The notes under the pieces were generated by a model, which saw nothing but the letters and a program-made list of their open reading frames with translations, had not been told where the DNA came from and did not search any database. A program made the translations under genes and the position numbers. From Nevskia sp. (lineage in GTDB: Bacteria; Pseudomonadota; Gammaproteobacteria; Nevskiales; Nevskiaceae), in the NCBI GenBank assembly GCA_028291645.1, contig JAQGNU010000154.1, forward strand, positions 1 to 32,013: a stretch of 32,013 nucleotides of DNA, in the 5' to 3' direction. Position 1 is the first letter of the stretch, and each line of letters opens with the position of its first letter. This document shows, piece by piece, positions 16,567 to 24,534 of this stretch.

Positions 16567-17286
16567 TCAAACCTTGTGTGCTTCGATTTTAAGCTGTCCA
16601 TTGACTAGATACGCCTGCGCCGGCTGACCGCGCGGGCCGTCCTTGATCTGGTCGGCGACCGCGTAAATCCCGGCGATGGCGATCAACTCGGCTTCCAGTT
16701 TGCGGCAAAATACGCGCGCCGACTCGTCGCCGCGGGCGCCGGCGATGGCGCGGCCGGAAAGCTTTCCATAGACGTGGACACAGCCGTCGGCGATCACTTC
16801 CGCGCCGGGGCTGACGCTGGTCAGCACGATCAGATCGCCGCCGTCGGCATAGACCTGCTGGCCGGAGCGGATCGGGTCGGCGATGATGCGCGCCGGCTTG
16901 CGCCCGATGCTGGCCGGCGCCGCGGCTGCCGGCTTGGCCGCTTCGGCCGCCGCCGGCGCTGCACCTGCGCTGGCGTTCGCAGCGGTTTTACCGCTGTCCC
17001 GGGAGATTACCGCGAGTCCCAGCGCGCGCGCCTGCTCGGCCAGCACGCCGTCCGACACCGCCAGCGGCTGCATGCCGGCAGCGCGCATCGCCTGCAGCAT
17101 GGCGTCGAGATCGACGTCGAGTTCGCTGTCGATGATCAGCGCCATGCCTTTGGCAGCCGCAGGCATGCGCCGCGCGAATTGCTCGATCTGCGCCTTGATC
17201 GCCGCCGTATCGGCGTCCAATACCTGGGCGCGGGTGATCGACAGCATGCGACCCTTGAATTCGAGCGCGTTTCGGGAGCGGGACAT
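16567..17286 (-). CDS. minC: MinC, septum-site inhibitor
   Basis: 239-residue inhibitor of FtsZ assembly. The N-terminal FtsZ-binding domain covers residues about 1-105. An Ala/Pro-rich linker spans about 105-130. The C-terminal beta-helix that binds MinD and forms copolymers has the signature [16 protein letters not shown] and the [24 protein letters not shown] run. It is the first gene of the min operon. The ATG at 17286 has no obvious ribosome-binding site; the 125-base gap to the divergent ATP-grasp gene must carry its promoter. Confidence 0.96.
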   Translation of the reverse strand: MSRSRNALEFKGRMLSITRAQVLDADTAAIKAQIEQFARRMPAAAKGMALIIDSELDVDLDAMLQAMRAAGMQPLAVSDGVLAEQARALGLAVISRDSGKTAANASAGAAPAAAEAAKPAAAAPASIGRKPARIIADPIRSGQQVYADGGDLIVLTSVSPGAEVIADGCVHVYGKLSGRAIAGARGDESARVFCRKLEAELIAIAGIYAVADQIKDGPRGQPAQAYLVNGQLKIEAHKV

Positions 17287-17411
17287 TTATTGCGAGTTGG
17301 GCCTTGGTTGCATGTTCGTTTGGCAGCATAGACGCGCTGCTGGCCTGGGTTTTGCAAACTGTTCCTGCTAGGTTAGAGACCAATTACCACAAGATCAATC
17401 GCAACCAACCG
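17287..17411. promoter_or_regulatory. Divergent promoter region, min operon / ATP-grasp gene
   Basis: 125 bases between two divergent starts. No convincing -35/-10 pair with normal spacing was seen on either strand. A TTGCAA at 17352-17357 with TTAGAG 15 bases later is a weak plus-strand candidate. Neither flanking gene has a good ribosome-binding site. Confidence 0.3.
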
Positions 17412-18947
17412 ATGGCGTTCGACTGGAGCCAGTACCGCTGCGCGGGCCTGCATGACGAAATGTTCTCGGCGCCCGACGTGCCGCGTCCTTCCGCACGTGC
17501 GCTGCTGGCGTATCTCAGGAGCATGTCGCCGAAGGAACTGGCCGACCGGCGTCTCGCCGCCGACCTTGCGATCAAGGTGATGGGCATTACCTTCACGGTC
17601 TACTCCGAGGGCAAGAACGTCGACCGCGCCTGGCCGTTCGACCTGCTGCCGCGGGTGATTTCGAAGACCGAATGGGAGCGCACCGAGCGCGGACTGAAGC
17701 AGCGCGTCAACGCGCTCAACCAGTTCATCCAGGATTTGTACGGCGACCAGAAAATAATCAAGGACAAGATCGTGCCGGCGGAAGTGCTGGCCGATTCGGT
17801 CAACTTCCGGCCGCAATGCGTCGGCGTCAAGCCGAAGTTCGGCGTCTGGGCGCACATCTGCGGCAGCGATCTGGTGCGCGATGGCGACGGCACCTTGTAC
17901 GTGCTGGAAGACAACCTGCGGGTGCCGTCGGGCGTCTCCTACATGCTGGAAAACCGCGCGGTGACCAAGCGCGTCTGGCCGGAGATTTTCGAAACCACGA
18001 CGATTCTGCCGGTCGACGATTACCCGGCGCAGTTGTACGACACGCTGGCGGCGCTGAGTCCGCGTCCGGGCGATACGCCGAACGTGGTGCTGCTGACGCC
18101 CGGCATCTACAACTCGGCCTATTTCGAGCACGCCTACCTGGCGCAGCAGATGGGCATCGAACTGGTCGAAGGCAGCGATCTGTTCGTCGACAGCGACGAC
18201 TGCGTCTACATGCGCACGATCTACGGACCCAAGCGGGTCGACGTGATCTACCGGCGCATCGACGATCTGTTCATCGATCCGGAAGCGTTCCGGCCCGATT
18301 CGATCCTCGGCTGCAAAGGCCTGATGCGGGCCTGGATCAAGGGCAAGGTCGGCCTCGCCAACGCGCCCGGCGCCGGTGTCGCCGACGACAAGGTGATCTA
18401 CGCCTTCGTGCCGCAGATGATCAAGTACTACCTCGGCGAAGACGCGATTCTGCCGAACGTACCGAGCTACCTGTGCATGGACGAGAAGCAGCGCAAGTAC
18501 GTGCTGGCCAATCTCGACAAGCTGGTGGTGAAGCCGGCCAACGAATCCGGCGGCTACGGCATGCTGATCGGTCCGCGCGCGTCGGCCGAGGAGCGCGCGA
18601 AATTCCGCGAACTGATCAAGCAGAATCCGCGCAACTACATGGCGCAGCCGACACTCAGCTTGTCGACCGGGCCGACCATCACCGACGACGGCATCGAGCC
18701 GCGACATTTGGACTTAAGGCCGTTCATCCTGTCGCGCGGCGAGAGCACCTACGTCACCACCGGCGGCCTCACGCGCGTGGCACTGGTGAAGGGTTCGCTG
18801 GTGGTCAACAGCTCGCAGGGCGGCGGCTCGAAAGACACCTGGGTGGTCGATCTGGATGAGGACGCGGAGTTGCCCGCTGCTTCGAAGTCACAGTCACAGT
18901 CGCAAGCGCAGTCCGCTGCGCAGCTTGGCGACAAGGGAGTCGGCTGA
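17412..18947 (+). CDS. Circularly permuted ATP-grasp protein
   Basis: 511-residue protein of the circularly permuted ATP-grasp family (earlier DUF404/DUF407). These are predicted peptide-bond-forming enzymes found with alpha-E, transglutaminase-like and Anbu proteins. Recognisable segments are VYSEGKNVDRAWPFDLLPR near residue 60, YVLEDNLRVPSGVSYMLENR near 170, RVDVIYRRIDDLFIDP near 275, and VVKPANESGGYGML near 373, the ATP-binding glycine-rich part. The last 25 residues are a Ser/Gln-repeat tail made by near-identical hexamers around 18888-18923. The first ATG before the conserved region is used; no ribosome-binding site precedes it. The stop overlaps the next ATG by one base. Confidence 0.9.
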   Translation: MAFDWSQYRCAGLHDEMFSAPDVPRPSARALLAYLRSMSPKELADRRLAADLAIKVMGITFTVYSEGKNVDRAWPFDLLPRVISKTEWERTERGLKQRVNALNQFIQDLYGDQKIIKDKIVPAEVLADSVNFRPQCVGVKPKFGVWAHICGSDLVRDGDGTLYVLEDNLRVPSGVSYMLENRAVTKRVWPEIFETTTILPVDDYPAQLYDTLAALSPRPGDTPNVVLLTPGIYNSAYFEHAYLAQQMGIELVEGSDLFVDSDDCVYMRTIYGPKRVDVIYRRIDDLFIDPEAFRPDSILGCKGLMRAWIKGKVGLANAPGAGVADDKVIYAFVPQMIKYYLGEDAILPNVPSYLCMDEKQRKYVLANLDKLVVKPANESGGYGMLIGPRASAEERAKFRELIKQNPRNYMAQPTLSLSTGPTITDDGIEPRHLDLRPFILSRGESTYVTTGGLTRVALVKGSLVVNSSQGGGSKDTWVVDLDEDAELPAASKSQSQSQAQSAAQLGDKGVG

Positions 18948-19888
18948 TGCTGTCGCGCGTCGCCGAGAATCTCTACTGGTTCGGCCGCTACCTGCAGCGC
19001 GCCGAAAACACTGCGCGCCTGATCAACGTCAACGCCAACCTGATGCTCGATCTGCCGCGGCGGATGACGCTGGGCTGGGGCACCCTGATCGAAATCGTCG
19101 GTTCGACGCCGCGCTTCCAGTCGCTCTACGAGCAGGCGACGGAAGAGAATGTGGTGCGCTACCTGATGACCGACGAGCGTAATCCGGCGTCGATCCGTTC
19201 ATCGCTGCACACCGCGCGCGAAATCCTGCGCACGGTGCGCGATACCATGCCGCGCGAAACCTGGGAACGCGTCAACGACGTTTATTTCTATGTGCTCGAA
19301 CGCGGCGATACGTCGCTGGCGCGCGCGCCGCGGCAGGCTTTTCTGCAGCAGGCGGTCAGCGGCACGCTGCTGGTCTACGGCGTGCTGACTTCGAACATGA
19401 GCCGCGACGTCGGCTTCCAGTTCCTGCGCATCGGTACCAACATCGAACAGGCCGACATGACCACGCGCATCCTCGACGTGCGCACCTACAGTCTGCTCGG
19501 CGTGCAGCCGGGCGCCGACCTATCGCCGTTCGAGAGCATTCAGTGGATGAGCGTGCTGCGCTCGCTGACCGCGTATCAGATGTACCGGCGCCACGTGCGC
19601 ATGCGCGTCAACGGTCCCGGCGTGCTGCGTTTCCTGCTGCAGAATCGCGAGTTCCCGCGCTCGGTGATGTTCTGCCTGACGACGATCGCATCGACCTTGC
19701 CGGCGCTGCCGGGCAACCGCAAGATCGAGCGCGCGATCGAACGTACGCGCGCGCTGGTGCGCGATGCCAACCTCGATGTGCAATTCACCGCCGAAGGCCA
19801 GCTGCCGCAGCTGATGGACGAGATCCAGATCGGCCTCGGCGAACTGCACAATGCGCTCGCCGAGACTTATTTCAGCAGCGGGACCTGA
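18947..19888 (+). CDS. Alpha-E domain protein (DUF403)
   Basis: 313-residue all-helical alpha-E protein. The N-terminal family signature MLSRVAENLYWFGRYLQRAENTARL is present in full (the first residues of the chain), with a later NIEQADMTTRILDVR segment. Alpha-E proteins accompany the circularly permuted ATP-grasp protein and are predicted to take part in the same peptide synthesis or modification. GGGAG lies about 8 bases before the ATG, which overlaps the previous stop by one base, so the two are cotranslated. The biochemical activity is not established. It converges on the Anbu gene 14 bases downstream. Confidence 0.93.
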   Translation: MLSRVAENLYWFGRYLQRAENTARLINVNANLMLDLPRRMTLGWGTLIEIVGSTPRFQSLYEQATEENVVRYLMTDERNPASIRSSLHTAREILRTVRDTMPRETWERVNDVYFYVLERGDTSLARAPRQAFLQQAVSGTLLVYGVLTSNMSRDVGFQFLRIGTNIEQADMTTRILDVRTYSLLGVQPGADLSPFESIQWMSVLRSLTAYQMYRRHVRMRVNGPGVLRFLLQNREFPRSVMFCLTTIASTLPALPGNRKIERAIERTRALVRDANLDVQFTAEGQLPQLMDEIQIGLGELHNALAETYFSSGT

Positions 19889-19902
19889 AGCCTTAGCAGG
19901 CC

Positions 19903-20796
19903 CTAGGCCCGCAGCGCGCTTCCTGACGGCGTCTCCGGCGCGATCGACTCGCCCTCGTTGAGCCGCAGCGACTGGGTCTGACCGGCCGAGGTCGTCGTCT
20001 GCGCCGGTGGTATCGACGACATCGTCGCCGCCTGCTCGTGCAGCGGCAGCGAGCGCTGCTGTTCCCAGTCGAACTTCGGCAAGCTGCGGATCGCGTTTTC
20101 TAGCATGCGCGCCCAGGTTTCCTTCATCTGCGCGTAGTACGGCGTGTCGAGATCGAGCCGCAGCGAGTGATCGATCTTCAGCGAGCCGCGCGGCAGCAGC
20201 GCCAGATCCACCGGCGGGCCGCAGGAGATGTTCGAGCGCATGGTCGAGTCCAGCGACACCAGGGCACAGCGCGCGGCGTCTTCGAGTTTTACGTGCGGGC
20301 GCACGAAGCGATCCAGGATCGGCTTGCCGTATTTGGTTTCACCGATCTGCAGGAACGGCGTTTCCGGACTGGCGGAGATGCAGTTGCCGAGCGGGTAGAT
20401 CAGATAGATTGCCGGCTCCTCGCCTTTGATCTGGCCGCCGAGGATCAGCGTGGTCTCGATGTTGACGCTGCTGCCGCCGGTCTGCCCCTGCGCCAGCACC
20501 TGCTTCTGCGCGCGCACCGACAGCTGGCCGAGATAGTCGGCGGCATCGAACATGTGGCGCACGGTGCGCAGGTTGACGGCGGCTTTGTCGTCGTCGATTT
20601 CGCGCTGCGCCTGCGCCAGCACGTACTGCGTGGTCGCCAGGTTGCCGGCCGACAACACCACGAACACGCGGTCGCCGGGGAATTCGAACACGTGCATCTT
20701 GTTGTAGGTGCGCACATCGTCGACGCCGGCGCTGGTCCGCGTATCCGCCGCGAACACCAAGCCTTCGTTTACTTTGATCGCTACACAATAAGTCAT
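19903..20796 (-). CDS. Anbu-type proteasome-like peptidase
   Basis: 297-residue Ntn-hydrolase of the Anbu (ancestral beta subunit) family. After removal of Met the chain begins with Thr1. Asp17 and Lys32 match the catalytic triad positions of proteasome-like enzymes (FAADTR, NKMHV). SAGNLATTQ and LGGQIKGEEPAIYLIYP are family segments. The last 50 or so residues form a Ser/Thr/Gln/Pro-rich tail beyond the core. Anbu genes are known to sit with ATP-grasp, alpha-E and transglutaminase-like genes. Here it faces them on the opposite strand, and no transglutaminase-like gene is in the window. The target is unknown. The ATG at 20796 lacks a clear ribosome-binding site. Confidence 0.92.
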   Translation of the reverse strand: MTYCVAIKVNEGLVFAADTRTSAGVDDVRTYNKMHVFEFPGDRVFVVLSAGNLATTQYVLAQAQREIDDDKAAVNLRTVRHMFDAADYLGQLSVRAQKQVLAQGQTGGSSVNIETTLILGGQIKGEEPAIYLIYPLGNCISASPETPFLQIGETKYGKPILDRFVRPHVKLEDAARCALVSLDSTMRSNISCGPPVDLALLPRGSLKIDHSLRLDLDTPYYAQMKETWARMLENAIRSLPKFDWEQQRSLPLHEQAATMSSIPPAQTTTSAGQTQSLRLNEGESIAPETPSGSALRA

Positions 20797-21037
20797 CGTT
20801 TCGGTACGCGGTGGGTCATCGTCTCGGCGTCATGCGCATACGGCGTGGGCGCGCTCCGGCAGCAGAGATCGCTGGCTGACACACGGCATTGTAGGAGGGT
20901 CGTTGCTGCGGCGTAGTGCGCGCCGGGTGCGCCGATCAAATAGGTGTTTTGTCAGGATAAGCAAAGCACAAGCTGTGCCGTCGCCGATCCTTGTTGCGGT
21001 CGCGTCGTGCGTGCGAGACTCGTTCGCAGGAGAAAGT
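20797..21037. promoter_or_regulatory. Divergent intergenic region, Anbu / small gene 21038
   Basis: 241 bases between the Anbu start (minus) and the small gene (plus). An A/T-richer patch lies at about 20938-20970. No promoter with convincing boxes and spacing was found. AGGAG at 21028-21032 is the ribosome-binding site of the small gene. Confidence 0.35.
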
Positions 21038-21163
21038 ATGCGCGAAAAACAAATCGAATTCTTCGGCGCCGCGGCCGGCCCGCGCGTCAAGGCTGCTGCG
21101 GCGCGGCTGAAGCCGCCGGCAGCGCTGCCCAAATTTGCACCAGCGGGTCAAGCGGCGGCATGA
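21038..21163 (+). CDS. 41-residue small protein coupled to alpha/beta hydrolase
   Basis: Small gene with a good ribosome-binding site (AGGAG at 21028-21032, 5 bases before ATG). Its stop overlaps the next ATG as ATGA, the same coupling used elsewhere in this window. The peptide begins MREKQIEFFGAAAGPR and continues Ala/Pro/Lys-rich, ending in AGQAAA. There is no signal peptide or membrane segment. I do not recognise it. Translation looks likely from the start signal and overlap. It may merely set translation of the hydrolase, or be a real small partner. Confidence 0.6.
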   Translation: MREKQIEFFGAAAGPRVKAAAARLKPPAALPKFAPAGQAAA

Positions 21164-22119
21164 GCGAACGCGCCGAACACCGCTCGCGCTCCGATTTCAT
21201 CAATGTTCGCGGACTGCGCTACCACGTCAGGCGTTGGGGTGTGGCGGCCGACCGCGCGGCTGCGCATGCTGGCGATGTGTTGCCGCAGCTGTTCCTGTGC
21301 CACGGCTGGCTCGATGTCGGCGGTACGTTCGATCCGCTGGTGCAGGCGCTGCTGGCCGCCAGTCCGGCGCCGCTCGAAGTGCTGGCGCCGGATTGGCGCG
21401 GCTTCGGCCACACCGCCTGGCCACAGGATGGCTACTGGTTCTACGACTACGTCGCCGACATCGAAGCGATCGTCGATCACTATTCGCCGGATGCGCCGGT
21501 GCTGCTGGCGGGCCACAGCATGGGCGGTCAGGCGGTGAGTCTGTACGCCGGCCTGAGGCCGCGCCGCGTGCAGCAGTTGGTGTTGCTCGACTCGCTGTTC
21601 CTGCCGGACATGCCGCCGCAGCGCGCGCCGACGCGTTTCCGCAAATGGCTCGATCAGCTACGTGAGCCGCTGCAGCAGAAGACCTATGACTCGTTCGAAC
21701 AACTGGCGCAGCGCGTGCGCCGTTCGCATCCGCGGCTGACGCCGGAGCGCGCTTTGTTCGTCGCGCAGTGCTGGGGGCGCGAGGACGGCCACGGCCGTAT
21801 CAGCCTGTGTGCCGATCCCAAGCATCGACTCAGCGGGCCCGGGCTGTACCGCGCGGCGGAGTCGGAAGCGGTTTGGCGCGAAGTGCTGGCGCCGACGCTG
21901 TTCATCGACTCCGGCGAATCCGAATTCGCCAAGTCGATCAGCGCCGAGGAATTGGCGCGGCGTCGCGGCTGCTTCCGCGATCACCAGCAGGTGTGCATCG
22001 CCGGGGCCGGACACATGCTGCATTTCGACGCGCCGGAAGCCACCGCTGCGGCGATTGCCGCATTCCTGCGGCCGCAGCCGGCGCGCGCGCAGACCCGCAC
22101 GGACGATTCGGCGGGGTAA
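21160..22119 (+). CDS. Alpha/beta-fold hydrolase
   Basis: 319-residue alpha/beta hydrolase. LCHGWLDVGGTFDPL (oxyanion region, near residue 46), the nucleophile elbow GHSMGG placing Ser120, an acidic residue in FIDSGESEF, and His285 in GAGHMLHF make up the catalytic set. The WRGFGHTAWP segment is typical of epoxide-hydrolase/haloalkane-dehalogenase-like members. The true substrate is unknown. The start overlaps the small upstream gene. It stops 10 bases before holA, so it is probably cotranscribed with the holA-proA block, although its function has no obvious link to replication. Confidence 0.9.
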   Translation: MSERAEHRSRSDFINVRGLRYHVRRWGVAADRAAAHAGDVLPQLFLCHGWLDVGGTFDPLVQALLAASPAPLEVLAPDWRGFGHTAWPQDGYWFYDYVADIEAIVDHYSPDAPVLLAGHSMGGQAVSLYAGLRPRRVQQLVLLDSLFLPDMPPQRAPTRFRKWLDQLREPLQQKTYDSFEQLAQRVRRSHPRLTPERALFVAQCWGREDGHGRISLCADPKHRLSGPGLYRAAESEAVWREVLAPTLFIDSGESEFAKSISAEELARRRGCFRDHQQVCIAGAGHMLHFDAPEATAAAIAAFLRPQPARAQTRTDDSAG

Positions 22120-22129
22120 CATTGGCGTC

Positions 22130-23203
22130 GTGCGTCTGACTCCCTCGCAATTACCCGCCGCGCTGAAGCAGCGTTTGCTGCCGGTGTACCTGGTCGCCGG
22201 CGAAGAACTGCTGCTGATGCAGGAAGCGCTCGACGCGATCCGCGCCTGCGCGCGTGCGCAAGGCTATCTCGAACGCGAGGTGCTCGATGTCGAACGCGGC
22301 TTCGACTGGCAGCGTTTGATCGACAGCTGCAATTCGATGTCGCTGTTCGCCGAGAAGCGCATCGTCGAAGTGCGCAGCAGCGGCGCGATCGACGCTGCCG
22401 GCGGCGCCGCGCTGAGCACGCTGACGAAGAATCCGGCCAGCGACGTGCTGCTGATCGTCAGCGCCGGCAAGATCGAATGGCGCGCGCGCAGCGGCGGCTG
22501 GTTCGCGGCATTGGAGAACGCCGGTGCCAGCCTCTACATCGAACGGCAGAAGCCGCAGGACCTGCCGGGCTGGATCGAGGCCCGCCTGCGCAGTGTCGGC
22601 CTTGCCGCCGACGCCGATGCCGTGCGGCGGCTGGCACAACTGACCGAAGGCAATCTGCTCGCCACCGCGCAGGAGATCAGCAAGCTGGCGCTGCTGTATC
22701 CGCCATCGGCCACGGCGCAGGCGCGCGTCGGACTCGAGCAGGTCGAAGCGGCGGTAGCCGATTCGGCGCACTACGAAGTCTACGACTGGATCAACAAGGT
22801 ATTGGCGGGCGATGCCGCCGGCGCGGTGCGCGGGCTCGAGCGGCTGCGCGACGAAGGCGTCGAAGTGCCGGCGATCCTCGGTGCGCTGGTATTCGATCTG
22901 CGCAAGCTGATTGTCGCCGCCGTTATTTACGCGCGCAGCCACAATGCCGAAGCGGCGGTCGAGTCGGCCGGCGTGTTCAAGCAGCGCCAGGGCGTGTTCG
23001 CGCGCGCTGCCGCGCGCATCAAGCCGGCACAGGCGCGCGACGCCTTGCGCCTGTGCGCGCGAGTCGATCAGCTGTACAAGTCCACCGGCATGGCGGCAGC
23101 GGCCTGGGAAGAGTTGCTAACATGGGCGCTCGGTGCCTCTGGGGCCGCGGCGGCTGCAGCGGCCACGGCGGGCAAGCGATCCATGGCAACAGCGGGCTTA
23201 TGA
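22130..23203 (+). CDS. holA: DNA polymerase III delta subunit
   Basis: Delta subunit of the clamp loader that opens the beta clamp. 357 residues; family length is about 340. Early [20 protein letters not shown] (the segment VAGEE is diagnostic), [12 protein letters not shown] near residue 70, and the [19 protein letters not shown] helix region support it. The start is the GTG at 22130, giving VRLTPSQLP as in relatives (xxLxxxQL); there is no ATG in frame nearby. The C-terminus has an Ala-rich extension ending in TAGL. Its stop overlaps the proA start as ATGA. The usual leuS-lptE pair is not upstream; an alpha/beta hydrolase is there instead. Confidence 0.94.
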   Translation: MRLTPSQLPAALKQRLLPVYLVAGEELLLMQEALDAIRACARAQGYLEREVLDVERGFDWQRLIDSCNSMSLFAEKRIVEVRSSGAIDAAGGAALSTLTKNPASDVLLIVSAGKIEWRARSGGWFAALENAGASLYIERQKPQDLPGWIEARLRSVGLAADADAVRRLAQLTEGNLLATAQEISKLALLYPPSATAQARVGLEQVEAAVADSAHYEVYDWINKVLAGDAAGAVRGLERLRDEGVEVPAILGALVFDLRKLIVAAVIYARSHNAEAAVESAGVFKQRQGVFARAAARIKPAQARDALRLCARVDQLYKSTGMAAAAWEELLTWALGASGAAAAAAATAGKRSMATAGL

Positions 23204-24510
23204 CGGTAGCAACGATCAATCGGGACGGCGGCACGGACGCGAAAGCGGCCAAAAAGTCCAACGTGGCCGCCTACATGCAACAGGTCGGCGAGCGCGCCCG
23301 CAGCGCCGCGCGCGCCATCGCCCGCGCCAGCACCGGCGAGAAGAACGCCGCGCTGTTCGCGCTGGCCGATATTCTCGAACAAGAAAGTGCGGCGATCCTC
23401 GAAGCCAATGCGGCCGATATGCGCGCCGCCACCGCCGCGAAACTCGAAACGGCGCTGCTGGATCGTCTCGAACTGAACAAGAACCGCGTCGCCGCGATGG
23501 CCGACGGCGTGCGCCAGGTGGCTGCATTGCCGGATCCGGTCGGCGAGATGTTCGATCTGAAAATGCGTCCGTCCGGCATCCAGGTCGGCCGCATGCGCGT
23601 ACCGCTCGGCGTCGTCGGCATCATTTACGAATCGCGTCCGAACGTCACCGCCGACGCCGCCTCGCTGTGTCTGAAATCCGGCAATGCCTGCGTGCTGCGC
23701 GGTGGTTCCGAAGCGAAAGCTTCGAACCAGGCGATCGCGCGCTGCATCGCGCGCGCACTGCGCGAAGCGCATCTGCCGGAAGATGCGGTGCAGGTGATCG
23801 AGACCATCGATCGCGCCGTGGTCGGCAGCCTGCTGACGATGCCGCAGTACATCGACGTGGTGATTCCGCGCGGCGGCAAGGGTCTGGTCGCCTTCGTCAC
23901 CGAACACGCGCGCGTGCCGGTGATCAAGCATCTCGACGGCAACTGCCACGTTTACATCGACGACAGCGCCGATCTGGAAAAAGCCATCGCAATCGCGGTC
24001 AACGCCAAGACCCAGCGCTACGGCACCTGCAACACGATGGAAACGCTGCTGGTGGCGCAGTCGATCGCCGAGCGTGTGCTGCCGGACCTCGGCCGCATCT
24101 ATGCCGGTCATGGCGTCGAGTTGCGCGGCTGCGAGCGCACGCGCCGCATCCTGCCGCAAGCCAAATCGGCCAAGCCGGAAGACTGGGATACCGAATACCT
24201 GGCGCCGATCCTGGCGATCAAGATCGTCAAGGGTTTCGACGAGGCGATCGAACACATCGCGCAGCATGGCTCCAAGCACACCGACAGCATCGTCACCGAG
24301 AATTACACGCTGGCGCGCCGTTTCCTGCGCGAAGTCGATTCGAGTTCGGTGATGGTCAATGCCAGCACGCGTTTCGCCGATGGTTACGAATATGGTCTCG
24401 GTGCGGAAATCGGCATCAGCACCGACAAATTCCACGCGCGCGGACCGGTCGGTCTCGAAGGCCTGACGTCGACCAAGTGGGTCGTGCTCGGTGACGGACA
24501 CGTCCGTTGA
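23200..24510 (+). CDS. proA: Gamma-glutamyl phosphate reductase (proline biosynthesis)
   Basis: 436-residue NADPH-dependent enzyme of the aldehyde dehydrogenase superfamily. It converts gamma-glutamyl phosphate to glutamate semialdehyde in proline synthesis. Diagnostic segments are [15 protein letters not shown] near residue 144, [11 protein letters not shown] near 166, IPRGGKGL near 223, and the catalytic Cys277 in [11 protein letters not shown]. The C-terminal [24 protein letters not shown] is typical of ProA. The first 20 residues (ahead of [13 protein letters not shown]) are a variable Lys-containing extension. The ATG at 23200 overlaps the holA stop by four bases. ProB is not in the window. 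Confidence 0.97.
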   Translation: MTVATINRDGGTDAKAAKKSNVAAYMQQVGERARSAARAIARASTGEKNAALFALADILEQESAAILEANAADMRAATAAKLETALLDRLELNKNRVAAMADGVRQVAALPDPVGEMFDLKMRPSGIQVGRMRVPLGVVGIIYESRPNVTADAASLCLKSGNACVLRGGSEAKASNQAIARCIARALREAHLPEDAVQVIETIDRAVVGSLLTMPQYIDVVIPRGGKGLVAFVTEHARVPVIKHLDGNCHVYIDDSADLEKAIAIAVNAKTQRYGTCNTMETLLVAQSIAERVLPDLGRIYAGHGVELRGCERTRRILPQAKSAKPEDWDTEYLAPILAIKIVKGFDEAIEHIAQHGSKHTDSIVTENYTLARRFLREVDSSSVMVNASTRFADGYEYGLGAEIGISTDKFHARGPVGLEGLTSTKWVVLGDGHVR

Positions 24511-24534
24511 CCTTCACAAGATGAGGGCCGTGCG

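Noticed and set aside
17373-18707. 444-codon minus-strand frame opposite the ATP-grasp gene
   Set aside because: Shadow frame with no recognisable protein features.
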